A stretch of DNA of 64,000 nucleotides from Litsea cubeba (GCA_012931725.1 CM022947.1:26726246-26790245); one strand, 5' to 3'. Counted from the stretch's first letter, positions 9,801 through 19,536 are shown. A program made the numbers and translations. The notes: generated by a model not told the origin, from the letters alone.

Positions 9801-10926
9801 GAGCGAGTCGCTGCAAGATCCTTGCATATTCTTCAAGATCAGGCATGGGAGCTGGATCTTCTTCTTCATCATTTCTTTGTGGCTCAACATTGTTGATTTC
9901 CACTGGAGTAATGAGGGGTGCTGGTTCAGCAGCATTTTCTTGTACAGCTTCTTGGTCTTCTTCATCATCAGACCAGGATCCTTGTGGCTGTAGGGGGTTA
10001 TACCAGATTACTGGCATAAGATGAGACTCAGGAACCCATTCTTCATCGGAGAGATATTCTCCTGTTTCAAAAGATTCCTCCCACTCATCTGTGTAGTTGG
10101 ATTCGAATCCATCATCGGTGTCGCTGGACTCGTATCCATCAATGGAGAATCCAACTACTGAATTGCAAGAGTATGATGCCTCCTGCATGGCTTCTTTGAA
10201 TTGAGGTGGCATGAAATCACTGAGAGTGAATTTCCTTACCCCCTTTGAAGTCTCTGGAAGGGATGTTTTTATTACCTCCAGTGAAGCGGTAGAGGAAGCC
10301 TCTGCCTTTTCTTTGACCTCTAGTTTTGGCTGGGTCTTCTCTTGCCGTTTGAGCTTGAGGAGATGTTTCCTAGCCTGCCTTCGCTGTTGAGCTGTAGGCT
10401 TTATTTTCACGACCTCCCAATTTTCATCTTCCAGGAGATCGGGATGTACCCATATCGGTTGTCCGTCTGGTGTTGGGTAAGGAACCAGTTGCTCGGATGC
10501 TTCGATTGAGTTTATCACCTTGAAGGAAGTAGTGATCTTCTTCTTCGGTGATCTTGATGTTTGTCCACATGTCACCATGTTGACGGAGGCAGACCCATAG
10601 TTTTTGTCAAAGGTGATGACTCCGTTTTTCCACATCTCATTTATTTTCTCTCTCACAACGAAGCATTGATTGAGAGGATGCGAGATCATCTGGTGGTATG
10701 GACAGTACCGAGGATCGTTGGTTTTGCCAACATCACCCGGTCTTTTTGGTTCAGGCAAGGTGAGCTTGCCGTTTGCCACAAGAGCCCCGAAGATTTCATC
10801 AACATCTTCATCAAACGGGTATTTCTTCTCTACTCGTTCTTTGAAGGCATCAGAGAGTTCAGGTCTCTTACCAGCAGCTTTGTTTTCAGCTTTCTTTGGT
10901 GGCTGAGGAGCTGACTTGGTCTGCAC
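3871..10926 (-). CDS. pol: Tat-lineage pol polyprotein: PR, G-patch, RT, two RNase H domains, integrase
   Basis: An open frame of 2351 codons; its first Met is probably not a true start because the frame belongs to a Gag-Pol fusion. Near residues 73-88 is a Cys/His motif (CPYHQMISHPLNQC). The aspartic protease carries DPGSALN with Asp at about 745. An acidic linker holds a G-patch-like segment (about 1030-1065, MGYDAQNPVGLGEGRG). Reverse transcriptase follows, with YVDD at 1460-1463. The first RNase H (about 1606) looks dead, with LYTRAL in place of the usual TDAS. The second RNase H has FDGAT (Asp 1760), NNAAEYQAL and FGDSQL. Integrase has an HHCC finger and D2069, D2130, E2166, the last two spaced as in DD35E. 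The frame ends in a PYVI...YALL tail. No stop interrupts it, so pol could still supply enzymes, but the gag upstream is broken. Confidence 0.92.
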   Translation of the reverse strand: MQTKSAPQPPKKAENKAAGKRPELSDAFKERVEKKYPFDEDVDEIFGALVANGKLTLPEPKRPGDVGKTNDPRYCPYHQMISHPLNQCFVVREKINEMWKNGVITFDKNYGSASVNMVTCGQTSRSPKKKITTSFKVINSIEASEQLVPYPTPDGQPIWVHPDLLEDENWEVVKIKPTAQQRRQARKHLLKLKRQEKTQPKLEVKEKAEASSTASLEVIKTSLPETSKGVRKFTLSDFMPPQFKEAMQEASYSCNSVVGFSIDGYESSDTDDGFESNYTDEWEESFETGEYLSDEEWVPESHLMPVIWYNPLQPQGSWSDDEEDQEAVQENAAEPAPLITPVEINNVEPQRNDEEEDPAPMPDLEEYARILQRLALEQEQERVNEPPRNPEPEVPEDHQVHPPLTPENGENCWIDDPLTSEDESDSDQATSPVRASCNVIIRDYSSSEASSDESTFTPATPSIISSEATSSHVTFTEMTPSQVSSPETVTSKFTPFLTEEFPAIDAWDDELVNEEERLLDAVQDLFPENAPCNTITEDGNSAADASSANEKRQPLDPEDNLPNEDPSQEALEVGRGTRSGRDYHKNYNQSSFTYVNPSGKDVVSAPSGNNDEHAGPKEAFKYDLIEHFKHIPARLHILDLLRMSPHTRDNLISELQKLNEDVDKHAPQVLQIEMDYRVKNSEASSKGENKKTEGSCIECLSVKKAASATIAFSKDDLLLGETRHNRPLYFTGYIKEMPMHRVQIDPGSALNLISTSALEELGIPPSKLSHTSVSIFGYDGSTQRPIGKIRFKLQIGDLISEVTVYAIKTPSCYNILLGRPWIHENGVVPSTLHQCIKFVGDDGMIHRVFADRKPFKGKEIHFADSQMYEGEKEKEEKHTASFAENLQKDKGKAPQQSPEENKSSGKSEESMQTPFITSLKSSKPLVITTKVKKAKQKPGGKFVVFFVSIMQDTDSDSEPEDDTSSSQADTQQVQPALTPMETTSDIEDPTSASFVVPATSAKEKPIFFHRSDASSSNSMLEPFQNKGTPQLSLYSSVAQAIMKKMGYDAQNPVGLGEGRGILTPLGPILTKSQLEDWRLYGYVEKSSHGLGYDPDTPLRQLIQRLKSQYTDQASTSQIHEDIDLPGYLFDESPDKDPGSSSNWHDFSENEEELSDGTDVWTSDPEEPSSPKEVAYFDSVSTGDWDHLIASLGKITDQEDPWKGTKPWSGNALETPEGFVELEASEKIVEEPPSNLPTEDPVQKIDLGTPDNPRPVFISKNINDDELPEYISFLREFVDCFAWSYAEMPGLDPKIAVHKLNLQEDIKPVKQGQRRFRPDVMDKIEQEVQKLKSVGFIREEQHPEWLANIVPVTKKNGQIRVCIDYRDLNGACPKDEFPLPIPEVMIDNTCGFERMTFMDGFSGYNQIKMHPEDEKHTSFRTPFGVYCYTVMPFGLKNAGATYQRAMMKIFQDMQHKTVECYVDDLAVKSKRKEDHLENLREVFLRLRKHKLRMNPLKCFFGVSLGKFLGFLVRKAGIELDPIKVKAILEMPSPRTLRELKGLQGRLAYIRRFISNLSGKCRPFSRLMKKGVNFVWDADCEAAFQDIKSYLTKPPVLAAPTTGKPFILYTRALDHSLGALLAQENDQRKEDALYYLSRMLVGAEHRYSPVEKECLAVMFAVQKLRHYLLSNTVYLVSRVNLLKVLVTKAGSLNARLAKWSILLSQFDIRYVPQKAIKGQALADFLAEHPLPKDSPLRDDLPDEPVYNLETFSQSASWDMYFDGATRTNEKRQLISGVGILFVSPDKYMIPHAFSLLEPCTNNAAEYQALILGLELAIESGITMLEVFGDSQLIVNQMNQKFEVRKPDLLPYYNKAQSLLQKFDICHITHIRRGENIRADALAGLAASMVIQEGENMQVTVCERRILPPLNTHQAVAECHQVVGSRISILQTSIGDWRDPFIDYIMFGILPEDPKERVSIQRRTPSFHLDIPSKILYRKSFNGVLLRCLSQQEAEETLKEVHAGLCGAHQAGPKLYDQIKRLGYYWPTMVADAIQFAKRCQQCQVHGDYIHMPPEWLHPTAISWPFEAWGMDILGPISPPSSKGHRFIFAATDYFSKWSEAFAFNEMKTSSVLQFLRTNIICRFGIPKRFVHDNGPQFRDHRFYRFCDKYKIQSCPSTPYNPAANGLAEAFNKTLCKILKKMVSNHKRDWSDKMSEALWAYRTTIRGPTHSTPFSLVYGCEAVVPLEVQIPSLRVSLQNDMTQESNVKLRLHELDNLDERRLEAQQSIELYQARMAGSFDKKVRQRAYKKNDLVLAVKRPMVFAHKSKGKFEPKWEGPYVIDKVFSNGAYALLNMEGDRCMLPINGKFLKRYYP

Positions 10927-12909
10927 ATTGAGGACCTCTTTCTTCTTTGGTTAGAGGTTGCAATGGCGGTTGGCTCTTTTCTTGATGATTTCTGACTGTT
11001 GAGGTCTTTAATCACCGTTTCAGCTTCCATGGAAGCTTCTAGGAGTTCTCCCAGGTTTTTTGATTTGTTGCATTCTGGCTCTCATGTTGTTTCGGCAGAT
11101 GTCGACTAGCGACGCCTGTGGCAATACATCAGAGCATTTGTATGCCATTGCTTTCCACTTGTGAATGAAGTCATATGTTGACTCATTCTCCCCCTGTTTT
11201 AGGCTGCACAGCTGAGCCATAGTAGCGGGGTGATCCTCACCTTTGAAGTGAGTCAGGAAGCGTGTCTCTAACATGGCCCAGTTTTGGATTGAGTCCTCCG
11301 GCAGAGTGGAGTACCAATCGAAGGCCGTACCTTTTAGGGTACTTGCAAAGAGGCGGATCTTGAGTGCATCTTGATCCGCGATAGCTCCCGTCACGATCTT
11401 GAAGTGGATGACGTGCTGTCTGGCTGATCCTTTCCCCGTATATGTTTGGAGAGTAGGATGCTTGAATTTGGTGGGGAACGGGACCGAGTCCATCCATAAG
11501 GGATATGGTGGCTTGATCCCATGCTCCTTGAGTATATCCTCTTCTTTTGCTTTGGCGAGGATACCGTCTACGTCCTTTTTGGTAAGGGCGCGTGACTCAT
11601 TTTCTTCTCTATTTACCTCGTCGTCTTGATGATTCGGAGGAGGTTCATTGTTCGCCTGATTTCGGAAGGCGAGGAGAAGGTTTTCCATCAAAGTTTCAAT
11701 CCTCTGCTGGCCCTGTTCCAACTGCTGGATGCGGGTGATCGCATCTTCTGGAGGTGGATTGCGGGGTGGTGGCTCAGAATTTGTAGCCAAGACATTCATC
11801 CTTCGTGATTCGAACGAAGAAACTGTCCTGATGACTGAGCTGGGGCTCATTCTTTTTGAAGAGGAGCTTGAGGAAGGATCACTCTGCTGTCCTTTGCTTG
11901 AAGGAGCAGGGGATTCTTCTGAATGTCTTCTTGTCCTTGAGACGCTGCGGGTCATCGGACGTCAGACATGGATTTTTGTTGCTGATTTTTGGCGCCTTCT
12001 GGTTTTTCCAACCATATGGACGGCAGCAACTTGGTTGGGTCTTTCTTTTTCGACCCATTTGGGAGAGACTTGAAGTGTGGGAGGCTGGGTCCTTTGCTTC
12101 TCTAGTCTCTTTTGTCTATACGACGCGCGGCGGCGTATACGACGAGCAATTTGAGCTTCGGTCAGCTCTGACTGGGCTTTGACGATGAAGGATGTGCTCC
12201 CTCGGGCGCAGCAGCTGAGCCTGTCCTCTCTGTAGCTGGGCAAGGACAGGATGCGAACCCTATCCTTCGCCAGTTGCAGCGAAGCTTTGAATTTTTTAAG
12301 TTCGGCCCCTGTAGAGATGAAGGGTCGAACTGCAGATTTGTAGGCCTTAGCAGGTGCTTGTAGAGGCCTTGTGATGCATGACTTGATTTTGGGCTTGTAG
12401 GAACAAGCCGGCTCATGCTGGGATGACTTGGAAGTCAGGTTTGAGATGGGTCTCTCCTCTTTCATGTAAGCAAGAGGATAGAACTGGTTCTCCTTGAGTG
12501 GGGCCAGGAATGCTGGCTTAGTGGATGTATGGGACCTTCTCTATTTTGGTGAAGGTTTTGGGGACCAAGTCTTGGAGTAGACCTGGTTGTTTGCAGGTTG
12601 AGGCTTCGTGGGGCTGCCACGGGCTTCAGGCCTTCTGGTGCTCGCCTTTGGTGTCATGGTAGTGACACGTTGAGTAGCGAGTTTCTGCTTCTTGGAGGGA
12701 GCAGTTTGTTCTTCGGGAAGTGGGAATGGTCCCAGCGTCCCAAAGACGATAGTCCGGGGAGTCGAGGTCGACTCGGAGTTCAGAGAGTTGCCGAGGGAGT
12801 TGACACTTCGGCAGCTGATGGGGCGCTTGTAGGTGCGCGTGGTTTGCTTCTGTTGAAGCATGAGTTGGTGCTTGTTTTCGTCGAAAGTAATGGTTAGTGA
12901 AGCTGCCAT
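10927..12909 (-). pseudogene. gag: Tat gag, copy A, with two stops and two small deletions
   Basis: The start is taken as the Met of MAASLTITFDENK at 12909, which is shared by copy D (45900) and copy C (33162, with Val for the first Ala). A Retrotrans_gag-type region is clear (LKGTAFDWYSTLPEDS, then LETRFLTHF, then YDFIHKWKAMAYKCSD). Comparison with copy D shows an in-frame TAG at 12541-12543, a TGA at 11962-11964 where D has CGA, a 17-base deletion at about 11071 and a 1-base deletion at about 10951. The two deletions together restore the frame, so gag and pol were originally one frame. The damage is light and the copy looks fairly recent. Confidence 0.88.
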
Positions 12910-14506
12910 TGTTAGTTTTTCGAAAATTTCTGAAACAAGACCACATCCATTAGTAATCATAAGAATATAATGATCATAAATGGGAAGTTCTATGATTTCG
13001 TCTTTTCAAATTGCTCGAGGTAGATGACCCAAGCAATATGAGGAAGGCAAAATGCCATAGAGGGTACAATTGTTCTGATCGCAGGTATGGTAAGCCCAGA
13101 ATGGGCATTCTCGTGACTGCTAGAAGCAATTGTGAACTTAAATTCGACTTATCGAGAAGCAGAGCTTGCTCGAAGTAAGAAGAATATAAAGTTGCAGTTA
13201 CAGATGTGCCGGTCGCAATACAGTAGACCCTGAAAGGGCGTACTAGTACCGCTAGACACAAATGTTTTGAGACCGCATCAATGAGATGAGATTCTCCGTT
13301 TTGAAAGGTCAAGATTGGATTCATCAAAGAGAGCAGATGGTATTCCAATCTGAACACGGGCTCAGCGATTTCCGCGAGCGCCAGTGCTCAGAAAGAAATG
13401 AACCATGATTTCTCGGATCTGAATCTAAAAATGACGAGTTTTTTTTTTTTTTTGAAAGGCCAATATCGGGTTCATCAAAGAGAGCAAAAGGCACTCCAAT
13501 CTGAACACGGGCTCAGCGATTTCCGCGAGCGCCAATGCTCAGAAAGGAGAAGACCAAGATTTCTCTAATCTAAACCCAAAATGACGGAAGTTTTTTTTTT
13601 TTTTTCGAAGATTTTGAAGATTTTTTTTTTTTAAATCTTTTTTTTTATTTATTTTTTATTTATTTTTTTTTTAAGATTTTTTTTTTAAATTTTTTTTTAT
13701 TTTTTATTTTTTATTTTTTATTTTTATTTTTAAAAATTTTATTTTTGAAAAAAATTTATTTAAAAGACGAGAGAGTACACATAGGCCTCCTAACCCGGTC
13801 TTATGAAATCTTGATTGATAGAATTGCCCCCAGGTAAGGGTAGGATTACTTAATGAACCCGTTTGGAGGACTCTTGCCTAGAACAGTCAAGCTGTCTCCA
13901 CACTCTGGACAAGGCGTTTCTTTGAATCAACCATGATCAAAGAACACAGTTGGTTTAACCTTAGTGGTCTATGTCTTTTTTTTTTATATATTTTTTTTTT
14001 ATTTTTATGAATTCATCGAAGAGAAACAATGGCCCAAAACCTTAGTCGAACAGGCTCAACATTTCTGCAAGCGCGATGAACGATAGGAACGGATCAAGGT
14101 TTCTCAATTTTGAATCCAAATTGAGAAATCTAAATTTTATATATATATATATTTTTTAGATTTTTAATGAACTCATCGAAGAGAAACAATGGCCCAACCC
14201 CCGATCCGAACACGGTCTCAGCGATTTCCGCGAGCGCCAGTGCCCAGAAGGGAAAGGATCAAAGTTTCTCAATTTTGAATCCAAAAATGAAAAATCTGAT
14301 TTTTTTTTGTTTTTTTTTTTTTGAAAAGAGAAAGAGTGGAACTAAATTCAAAGAATTAGAAATTTCCAAACAAAAATCTCATCGCGGAATTCAACATAGG
14401 CCACCAATTATAAAGTAGCCAAGGAATCGAGAAAAGAAATATAAGCATAGAGCAAAATATATGATATGCAAATATTTCATTTCTAGCATCGTGTTCTCAA
14501 ATAAAC
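12910..14506 (-). repeat. Leader of copy A with tandem repeats and poly-T tracts
   Basis: This is the 5' untranslated region between primer site and gag. It holds repeats of a block built around GCGATTTCCGCGAGCGCCA and AACTCATCGAAGAGAAAC at about 13320-13420, 13460-13570, 14010-14100 and 14165-14260, plus a very T-rich stretch at 13590-13770. The short frames across it are not conserved between copies. A block at 12960-13350 matches 52730-53110 (copy D) and, inverted, 32720-33090 (copy C). Confidence 0.8.
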
Positions 14507-14527
14507 GAGTCCCACCGGGTGATGCCA
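14507..14527 (-). promoter_or_regulatory. Primer binding site, copy A
   Basis: The plus strand reads GAGTCCCACCGGGTG-A-TGCCA, so the minus strand shows the complement of a tRNA 3' end beginning TGG, 3 bases inside the LTR. Copies C and D have the same site without the extra base. The complement fits a tRNA T-loop followed by an acceptor strand and CCA; the tRNA is not identified. Confidence 0.75.
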
Positions 14528-14799
14528 GCTTGATGGACCGCGCTCCCGGATGCCCGGGTTCCTACCGAGGTCGGCGGACGTGAGAGTCCGTTTGGTTCCG
14601 ACCCTTTCGTAACCGGGGGGCAAGAGGGGCGTGCATCAACATTTCTTTTTTGTGGGTGTGCCAGATTTTCTATTTTTACTTGGAATTGCAAGTGGTGATC
14701 CGGAGATCAACCTTCGCAAGTAAAAAGGAAATCAACTTCTTTCAAGTTTTCCATTGCACATATATTTAAGAAAAGAGACATTTTTCTTAGTTTGCCGTG

Positions 14800-14890
14800 A
14801 AAGGCGATTTTTTTGGCATTTATAGCCGATTTTGGCGTTTATAGCCGATTTTTGGCGTTTATAGCCGATTTTGGCGTTTATAGCCGATTT
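14800..14890. repeat. ATAGCC units inside LTR A
   Basis: Four units of TTTGGCGTTTATAGCCGAT or a close variant. The equivalent arrays are at about 19200-19270 (LTR B), 30940-31010 (LTR C) and 55215-55285 (LTR D), with about three units each. Confidence 0.85.
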
Positions 14891-15221
14891 ACAATCCTTA
14901 TCAACAATGAAAGACAAGAATTGTGATTTTTGTCTCTTTTGAAAAAATACAAACTACAATGAAAAGCAAGAAAAGGAGGATCTAACTTCTCAGGAGATTG
15001 TGGGGGACCCGTTTAGATTGACGGTCGCAAGCCATATGTGGGCTTCGCCATCATCCATGCAGATGAGAACAGAGGATGCTATTGATTCACTTGGCTTGGC
15101 TATAACCTCAGGTTTTTTAGAGGACAAAGACCAAAGGAAGGTCCTATGTCCAATAAAAAGCCGAGTAGGCGGGCTGAAAAGCCATATCTAAGCCATTGGA
15201 GGTAGGAGGAGAAGGCAAGGA

Positions 15222-15245
15222 CCTTGGGGGGGGTACCCCCCAAGG
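15222..15245. promoter_or_regulatory. G-run/C-run inverted repeat in LTR A
   Basis: CCTTGGGGGG and CCCCCCAAGG arms meet around a GGTACC core, forming an almost perfect hairpin about 140 bases downstream of the TATA box in the LTR's own direction. It would lie in the 5' leader of the element RNA. Equivalents are present in LTRs B, C and D. Confidence 0.7.
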
Positions 15246-15386
15246 GACTTTTGTCACCTTGTTGCGGTGGCTGGTGTAGAACTTCCGCAGAATTTTCTCT
15301 CTTTTTCCTTTCTCTGGATTTCTGTCTGTGTGCTTGTGCTTTTTTCTCTGATGTTTCTGATGTCCTTTCTTCTTGGAGAGCCCTCC

Positions 15387-15394
15387 TATTTATA
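15387..15394 (-). promoter_or_regulatory. TATA box of LTR A
   Basis: Minus-strand TATAAATA within GCCTATAAATAGGAG, the same context as in LTRs B, C and D. Transcription should start some 30 bases further along the minus strand. Confidence 0.75.
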
Positions 15395-16838
15395 GGCTTT
15401 TAGGTAGCCTTTTAGGTGGGTTTATGGGCTTTTATTGTCATTAAGCCGCATAATGGGAGGAGTTACAAAATTGAATTGTTTATTTTGTAACTCCTTTTTC
15501 TTGGCTTCTGATTGGCCGGAGGAGATTGAGGGCATTTAATCGCCTTTAATCGCCATGATGGGAGGAGTTTCATGGGTTAAATGCCATGAATCTCTTGACT
15601 TGTAACTCCCGAATGCTTGCTTCTGATTGGGCCGTCCAAAGAAATGGATTAATGACTGTAATAAAGCTAGTCAATTAATCGCATTAAGTGGTCGCTGAGC
15701 AGCTGAAGAGTCGCGGGCCGTGCCACGTCTTTTGGGATTCTTCTGTTGATGATCATCGATGGATCTTCATGTAGATCGACATCAGATGATCATGTAATTT
15801 TAGGTGTTTGTTGCCAACAGCGGGTCGGTGCCATCTGCCCTGTCGATTTCTCGATCGGTCGGGTAGAAAGCACACTTTTTTTGGTTGACCGGGTGGCGAT
15901 CAATGTTGTTTTCGATACTCTTGATGATTGACCCGTGTTTTGGACGGATGTCAGAGGACTTGGTGTCTCAAAAGCATGAATTTTGGAAAGTACCAGAGGC
16001 TGGGCCCTTCGAATCGCGAAAAAAACGGCGAAAACCGGGGTTTCCGGGGCTTTCCCGGCGACCCCGGGTTCCAAGGTCTCCGGCGACCCTGGCCCAGGGT
16101 CGCAGCCCTGGGGGGGTTTTCCCCCTTTCGTGTCCCGTTTTGCGTCCGTTTTTGCTGTTTTTTTATTCTTTTTTCTTCTGTACTTTTCCTTGACATTTTG
16201 ACCATTTATTGGCCTAATTTCTATGTAGGAAACCTGATGAGAATCCTTGCATTTTATTTTGCAAAGTTTCCAATTTCCTGAGAAAGCCGAAGACTTTGTC
16301 GCGCAGAGCTGCCGATTTTCCGTCAGAAGCTGAAACTGGGCCAAACGATGTCGGAATGACCTGAAATTTGGTGTGAAGCCTCCTGAGCAATAAATAAGAC
16401 CAACCATAGGCTTTTGTTTGAGTTTTGAAGCCGTTTGGGGTCCTATCACCTGTAGACTTGCTTTTTGTCGCGATGAAGATGTCGCGGTTTGATGTACGGT
16501 CAATCGATGCCCGATTGACTTGAAATTTGACAGGGAACCTATTGGAGTCATTTTAAGATGATCCATAGGCTCTGTCTTGGAAACCATGGTCCCGGAGAGC
16601 TTTGCCGCCGAGAGGTCTGATTTGGCTGTCGGAGAAGCGAAGTTAGGCCAAATGATTTTGAAATGGCCTGAAACTTCTTGTGTACTCCTCTTTTGGCTGT
16701 CTGGAAGAATCTTGCAGTTTTTTTTTTATTCTGACAAGATTTGATTTTTGGAAGCAGCATTGCCTATTTATGGCAGGTTGCGACTTCATGTAGCTCTTTG
16801 GATTTTGAAAAGGCAAAGTGACATTTTTGGTGTCAACA

Positions 16839-17014
16839 ACATGATTCCTTTCACTACCATAAAATTCCCTTGGAAGCTCAAAAGGCTACAAATACCAAAA
16901 GAAAGACTGCTCAAAGACTCTTGGTCAAATCACAAGCTCTCCTTCACAAAATCTCTTCGAGGCACATCGACTACAAAAGTTAAGCAACTCGTCGCTGCAC
17001 CTCGAGGGGGCATT
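16839..17014 (+). mobile_element. 3' internal stub of Tat copy B with polypurine tract
   Basis: The 176 bases between inverted LTRs A and B end in CTCGAGGGGGCATTT directly before LTR B. That is the polypurine tract position of a plus-strand element, so this is the last internal piece of copy B. The rest of B should lie left of element A, outside the window, because A appears to have inserted here. Confidence 0.7.
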
Positions 17015-18686
17015 TGTTGACACTAAAAATGTCACTTTGCTTCTTCAAGATCCAGAAAACTGCATGAAGTCGTAACCTGCCATAAATAGGCAATGTTACT
17101 TCCAAAAAGTCAAATCATGTCAGAATCAAACAAAAACTGCAAGATCCTTCAAGACAGCCAAAAGAGGAGTACACAAGAAGTTTCGGACCATTTCAAAATC
17201 ATTTGGCCTAACTTCGCTTCTCCGGCAGCTGAAAAGGAGCTCCCGGTGGCGAAAGTATCGGAGACACCAAATCTTCGATCAGAGCCGATGGATGGTCGCA
17301 AAATACATCCAAAATGCTCCACGTCAAGTTCCGAGTCAAACCGACAACGTTTGACCCTACATTAATCCTTGAACAGCTAAATCAAGCCTCTCGGCGGAGA
17401 GAACCTCCAAGGCCATTACTCATCAGATAGAGCACATGGACGGCATCAAAATGCTTACAAAGGGCTACACGTCAAATTTCAGGTCATTTCGACAACATTT
17501 GACCATACTTTGACGCTGGGAAGCCACATCAGGCCTCTCGGCGGCGAATCTCCCCAGGACCATGGTTTCCAAGGCAGAGCCTGTGGATCATCTTAAAATG
17601 ACTCCAATAGGTTCCCTGTCAAATTTCAAGTCAATCGGACATCGGTTGACCGCACATCAAGCCGCGACATCTTCATCGCGACAAAAATAAGTCTACTGGT
17701 GATAGGACCCCAAACGGCTTCAAAAATCAAATAAAAGCCTATAGTTGGTCTTATTTATTGCTCAGGAGGCTTCACCCCAAATTTCAGGTCATTCCGACAT
17801 TGTTTGATCCGGTTTCAGCTTCTGACGGAAAATCGGCAGCTCTGCGCGACAAAGTCTTCGGCTTTCTCGGAAAATTGGAAACTTTGCAAACCAAATGCAA
17901 GGATTCTCATCAGGTTTTCTACAGGGAAATCAGGCCAATAAATGATCAAAACGTCAAGGAAAAAATATAGAAGAAAAATGAATCAAAAAATAGCAAAAAC
18001 GTACGCAAAATGGGACAAAAAGGGGGAAAACCCTTCCAGGGTCGCAGACCCCTGCGACCCTGGCCCATGGTTGCCGGCGACCCTGGAGCCCGGGATCGCC
18101 GGGTGGGCCCTGAAAACTCTATTTTTTTCCTTTTTTTCACGATTCGAATCGTCCAACCTCTGGTATTTTCCAAAATTCATACTTTTGAGACACCAAGTCC
18201 TCTGACATCCGTCAAAATTACGGGTCAATCATCAAGAGTATCAAAATCAACATTGATTGCCAATCGGACAACATACCTGAAGTTACATGGTCATCTGATA
18301 TTGATCTACTTGAAGATCCATCGGTGATCATCGCCAGACGAATCCCAAAAGACGCAGCACGGCCCGCGACTCTTCAACTGCTCGGCGACCACTTAATGCG
18401 ATTAATTGACTAGCTTTATTGCAGTCATTAATCCATTTCTTTGGACGGCTCAGTCAGAAGCAAGCATCCGAGAGTTACAAGTCAATTGATTCATGGCATT
18501 TAACCCATGAAACTCCTCCCATCATGGCGATTAAAGGCGATTAAATGCCCTCAATCTCCTCCGGCCAATCAGAAGCCAAGAAAAAGGAGTTACAAAATAA
18601 AGGAATTAAATCCTGTAACTCCTCCCATTATGCGGCTTAATGACAATAAAAGCCCATAAACCCTCCTAAATGGATACCAAAAAGCC

Positions 18687-18694
18687 TATAAATA
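18687..18694 (+). promoter_or_regulatory. TATA box of LTR B
   Basis: TATAAATA in the context GCCTATAAATAGGAGAGC, shared with the other Tat LTRs. In a 3' LTR it could drive transcription into the flank at 19537. Confidence 0.75.
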
Positions 18695-18846
18695 GGAGAG
18701 CACTCCAAGAGCATAGAAAACCAGCACGACAAACTACAGAAAATCCGGAAATTCAGATAGAAAAAGGCATCAGAAATCTAAGAGAAAGAAAGAGAGAAAA
18801 CTCTGCGGAAGTTCTACACCGACCACCGCTACAAGGTGACAAAAGT

Positions 18847-18873
18847 CCCTTGGGGGGTACCCCCCCCCCAAAG
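18847..18873. promoter_or_regulatory. G-run/C-run inverted repeat in LTR B
   Basis: CCCTTGGGGGG is followed by TAC and a run of C, then AAAGG. It lies 160 bases downstream of the TATA box, as in the other LTRs. The C run is longer than the G run, showing slippage. Confidence 0.7.
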
Positions 18874-19536
18874 GTCTTTGCCTTCTCCTTTTGCCTCCAA
18901 TGGCTTAGACGTGGCTTTTTAGCCTGTCTACTTAGTTTTTTATTGGACATAGGACCTCCTTTTGGTCTTTGTCCTCTAAAAACCTGAGGTTATAGCCAAG
19001 CCAAGCGAATCAAGAGCATCCTCTGTTCTCATCTGCATGGATGATGGCGATGTCCACATATGGCTTGCGACCGTCAATCTGAACGAGTCCCCCACAATCT
19101 TCTGAGGAGTTAGATCCTCCTTTTCTTGCTTTTCATTGTAGTTTGTATTTTTCCAAAAGAGACAAAAATCTCAACTCTTGTCTTTCATTATTGATAAGAA
19201 TTGTAGATTGGCTATAAACGCCAAAATCGGCTATAAATGCCAAAATCAGCTATAAACGCCAAAAAAAATTACCTTTCACGGCAAACCAAGAAAAGTGTCT
19301 CTTTTCTTAAATATATGTGCAATGGAAAACTTGAAAGAAGTTGATTTCCTTTTTAGTTGCGAAGGTCGATCTCCGGATCACCACTTGTAATTCCAAGTAA
19401 AATAGAAAATCTGGCACACCCACACAAAGAAATGTTGATGCACGCCTCTGCCCCCCGGTTACGAAAGGGTCGGACCCAAACGGACTCCCACATTCGCCGA
19501 CCCCAGTAGAACCAGGTAGAATGCGCTGTTCCATCA

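Larger units (their letters stand above)
1..16838 (-). mobile_element. Ty3/gypsy Tat-lineage LTR retrotransposon, copy A (3' end outside window)
   Basis: Reading right to left on the minus strand the order is 5' LTR (14531-16838), primer binding site, a 1.6-kb leader, gag, pol (protease, G-patch, RT, degenerate RNase H, second RNase H, integrase), a repeat-rich spacer and an antisense extra gene. The 3' LTR must lie left of base 1, so the element exceeds 16.8 kb. The second RNase H and the antisense gene after pol are hallmarks of the plant Tat group (Grande, Retand and relatives). The 5 bases after the LTR (16839-16843, acatg) should recur beyond the left edge if the insertion is simple. Confidence 0.9.
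14531..16838 (-). repeat. 5' LTR of Tat copy A
   Basis: On the plus strand the LTR begins TGATGGACC and ends TGTCAACA, the inverted form of a TG..CA repeat. It is 2308 bases long. The sister LTRs are B (2522), C (2588) and D (2582). Most of the shortfall is a gap of about 270-300 bases in U3, where D (about 57002-57299) has extra modules ending in GCCGCCGAGAG. A 1-base-spaced TATA region, a G/C-run hairpin and an ATAGCC array are annotated separately. Confidence 0.92.
17015..19536 (+). repeat. 3' LTR of Tat copy B
   Basis: It begins TGTTGACAC and ends TTCCATCA. It has the same order of parts as LTR C: modular U3, TATA box, G/C-run hairpin and ATAGCC array. It is preceded by a polypurine tract, and no primer site follows it, so it is a 3' LTR. 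The flanks (gcatt left, atctt right) do not match, so it is not a simple solo LTR. Confidence 0.9.

Noticed and set aside
15790..16587. A 265-codon minus-strand frame in LTR A, with shorter equivalents in LTRs B, C and D
   Set aside because: It spans the modular U3 and the GC palindromes, is broken differently in each LTR, and shows no domain. Chance openness of GC-rich repeats is the simpler explanation.
1..16838. Assignment of element A to the Ogre group
   Set aside because: Ogre has its extra ORF in sense orientation before gag. Here the extra gene is antisense and after pol.
14531..19536. A DNA transposon with 2.3-kb terminal inverted repeats
   Set aside because: Both arms have TG..CA LTR ends, with a primer site beside A and a polypurine tract beside B. 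They are two LTRs in opposite orientation.
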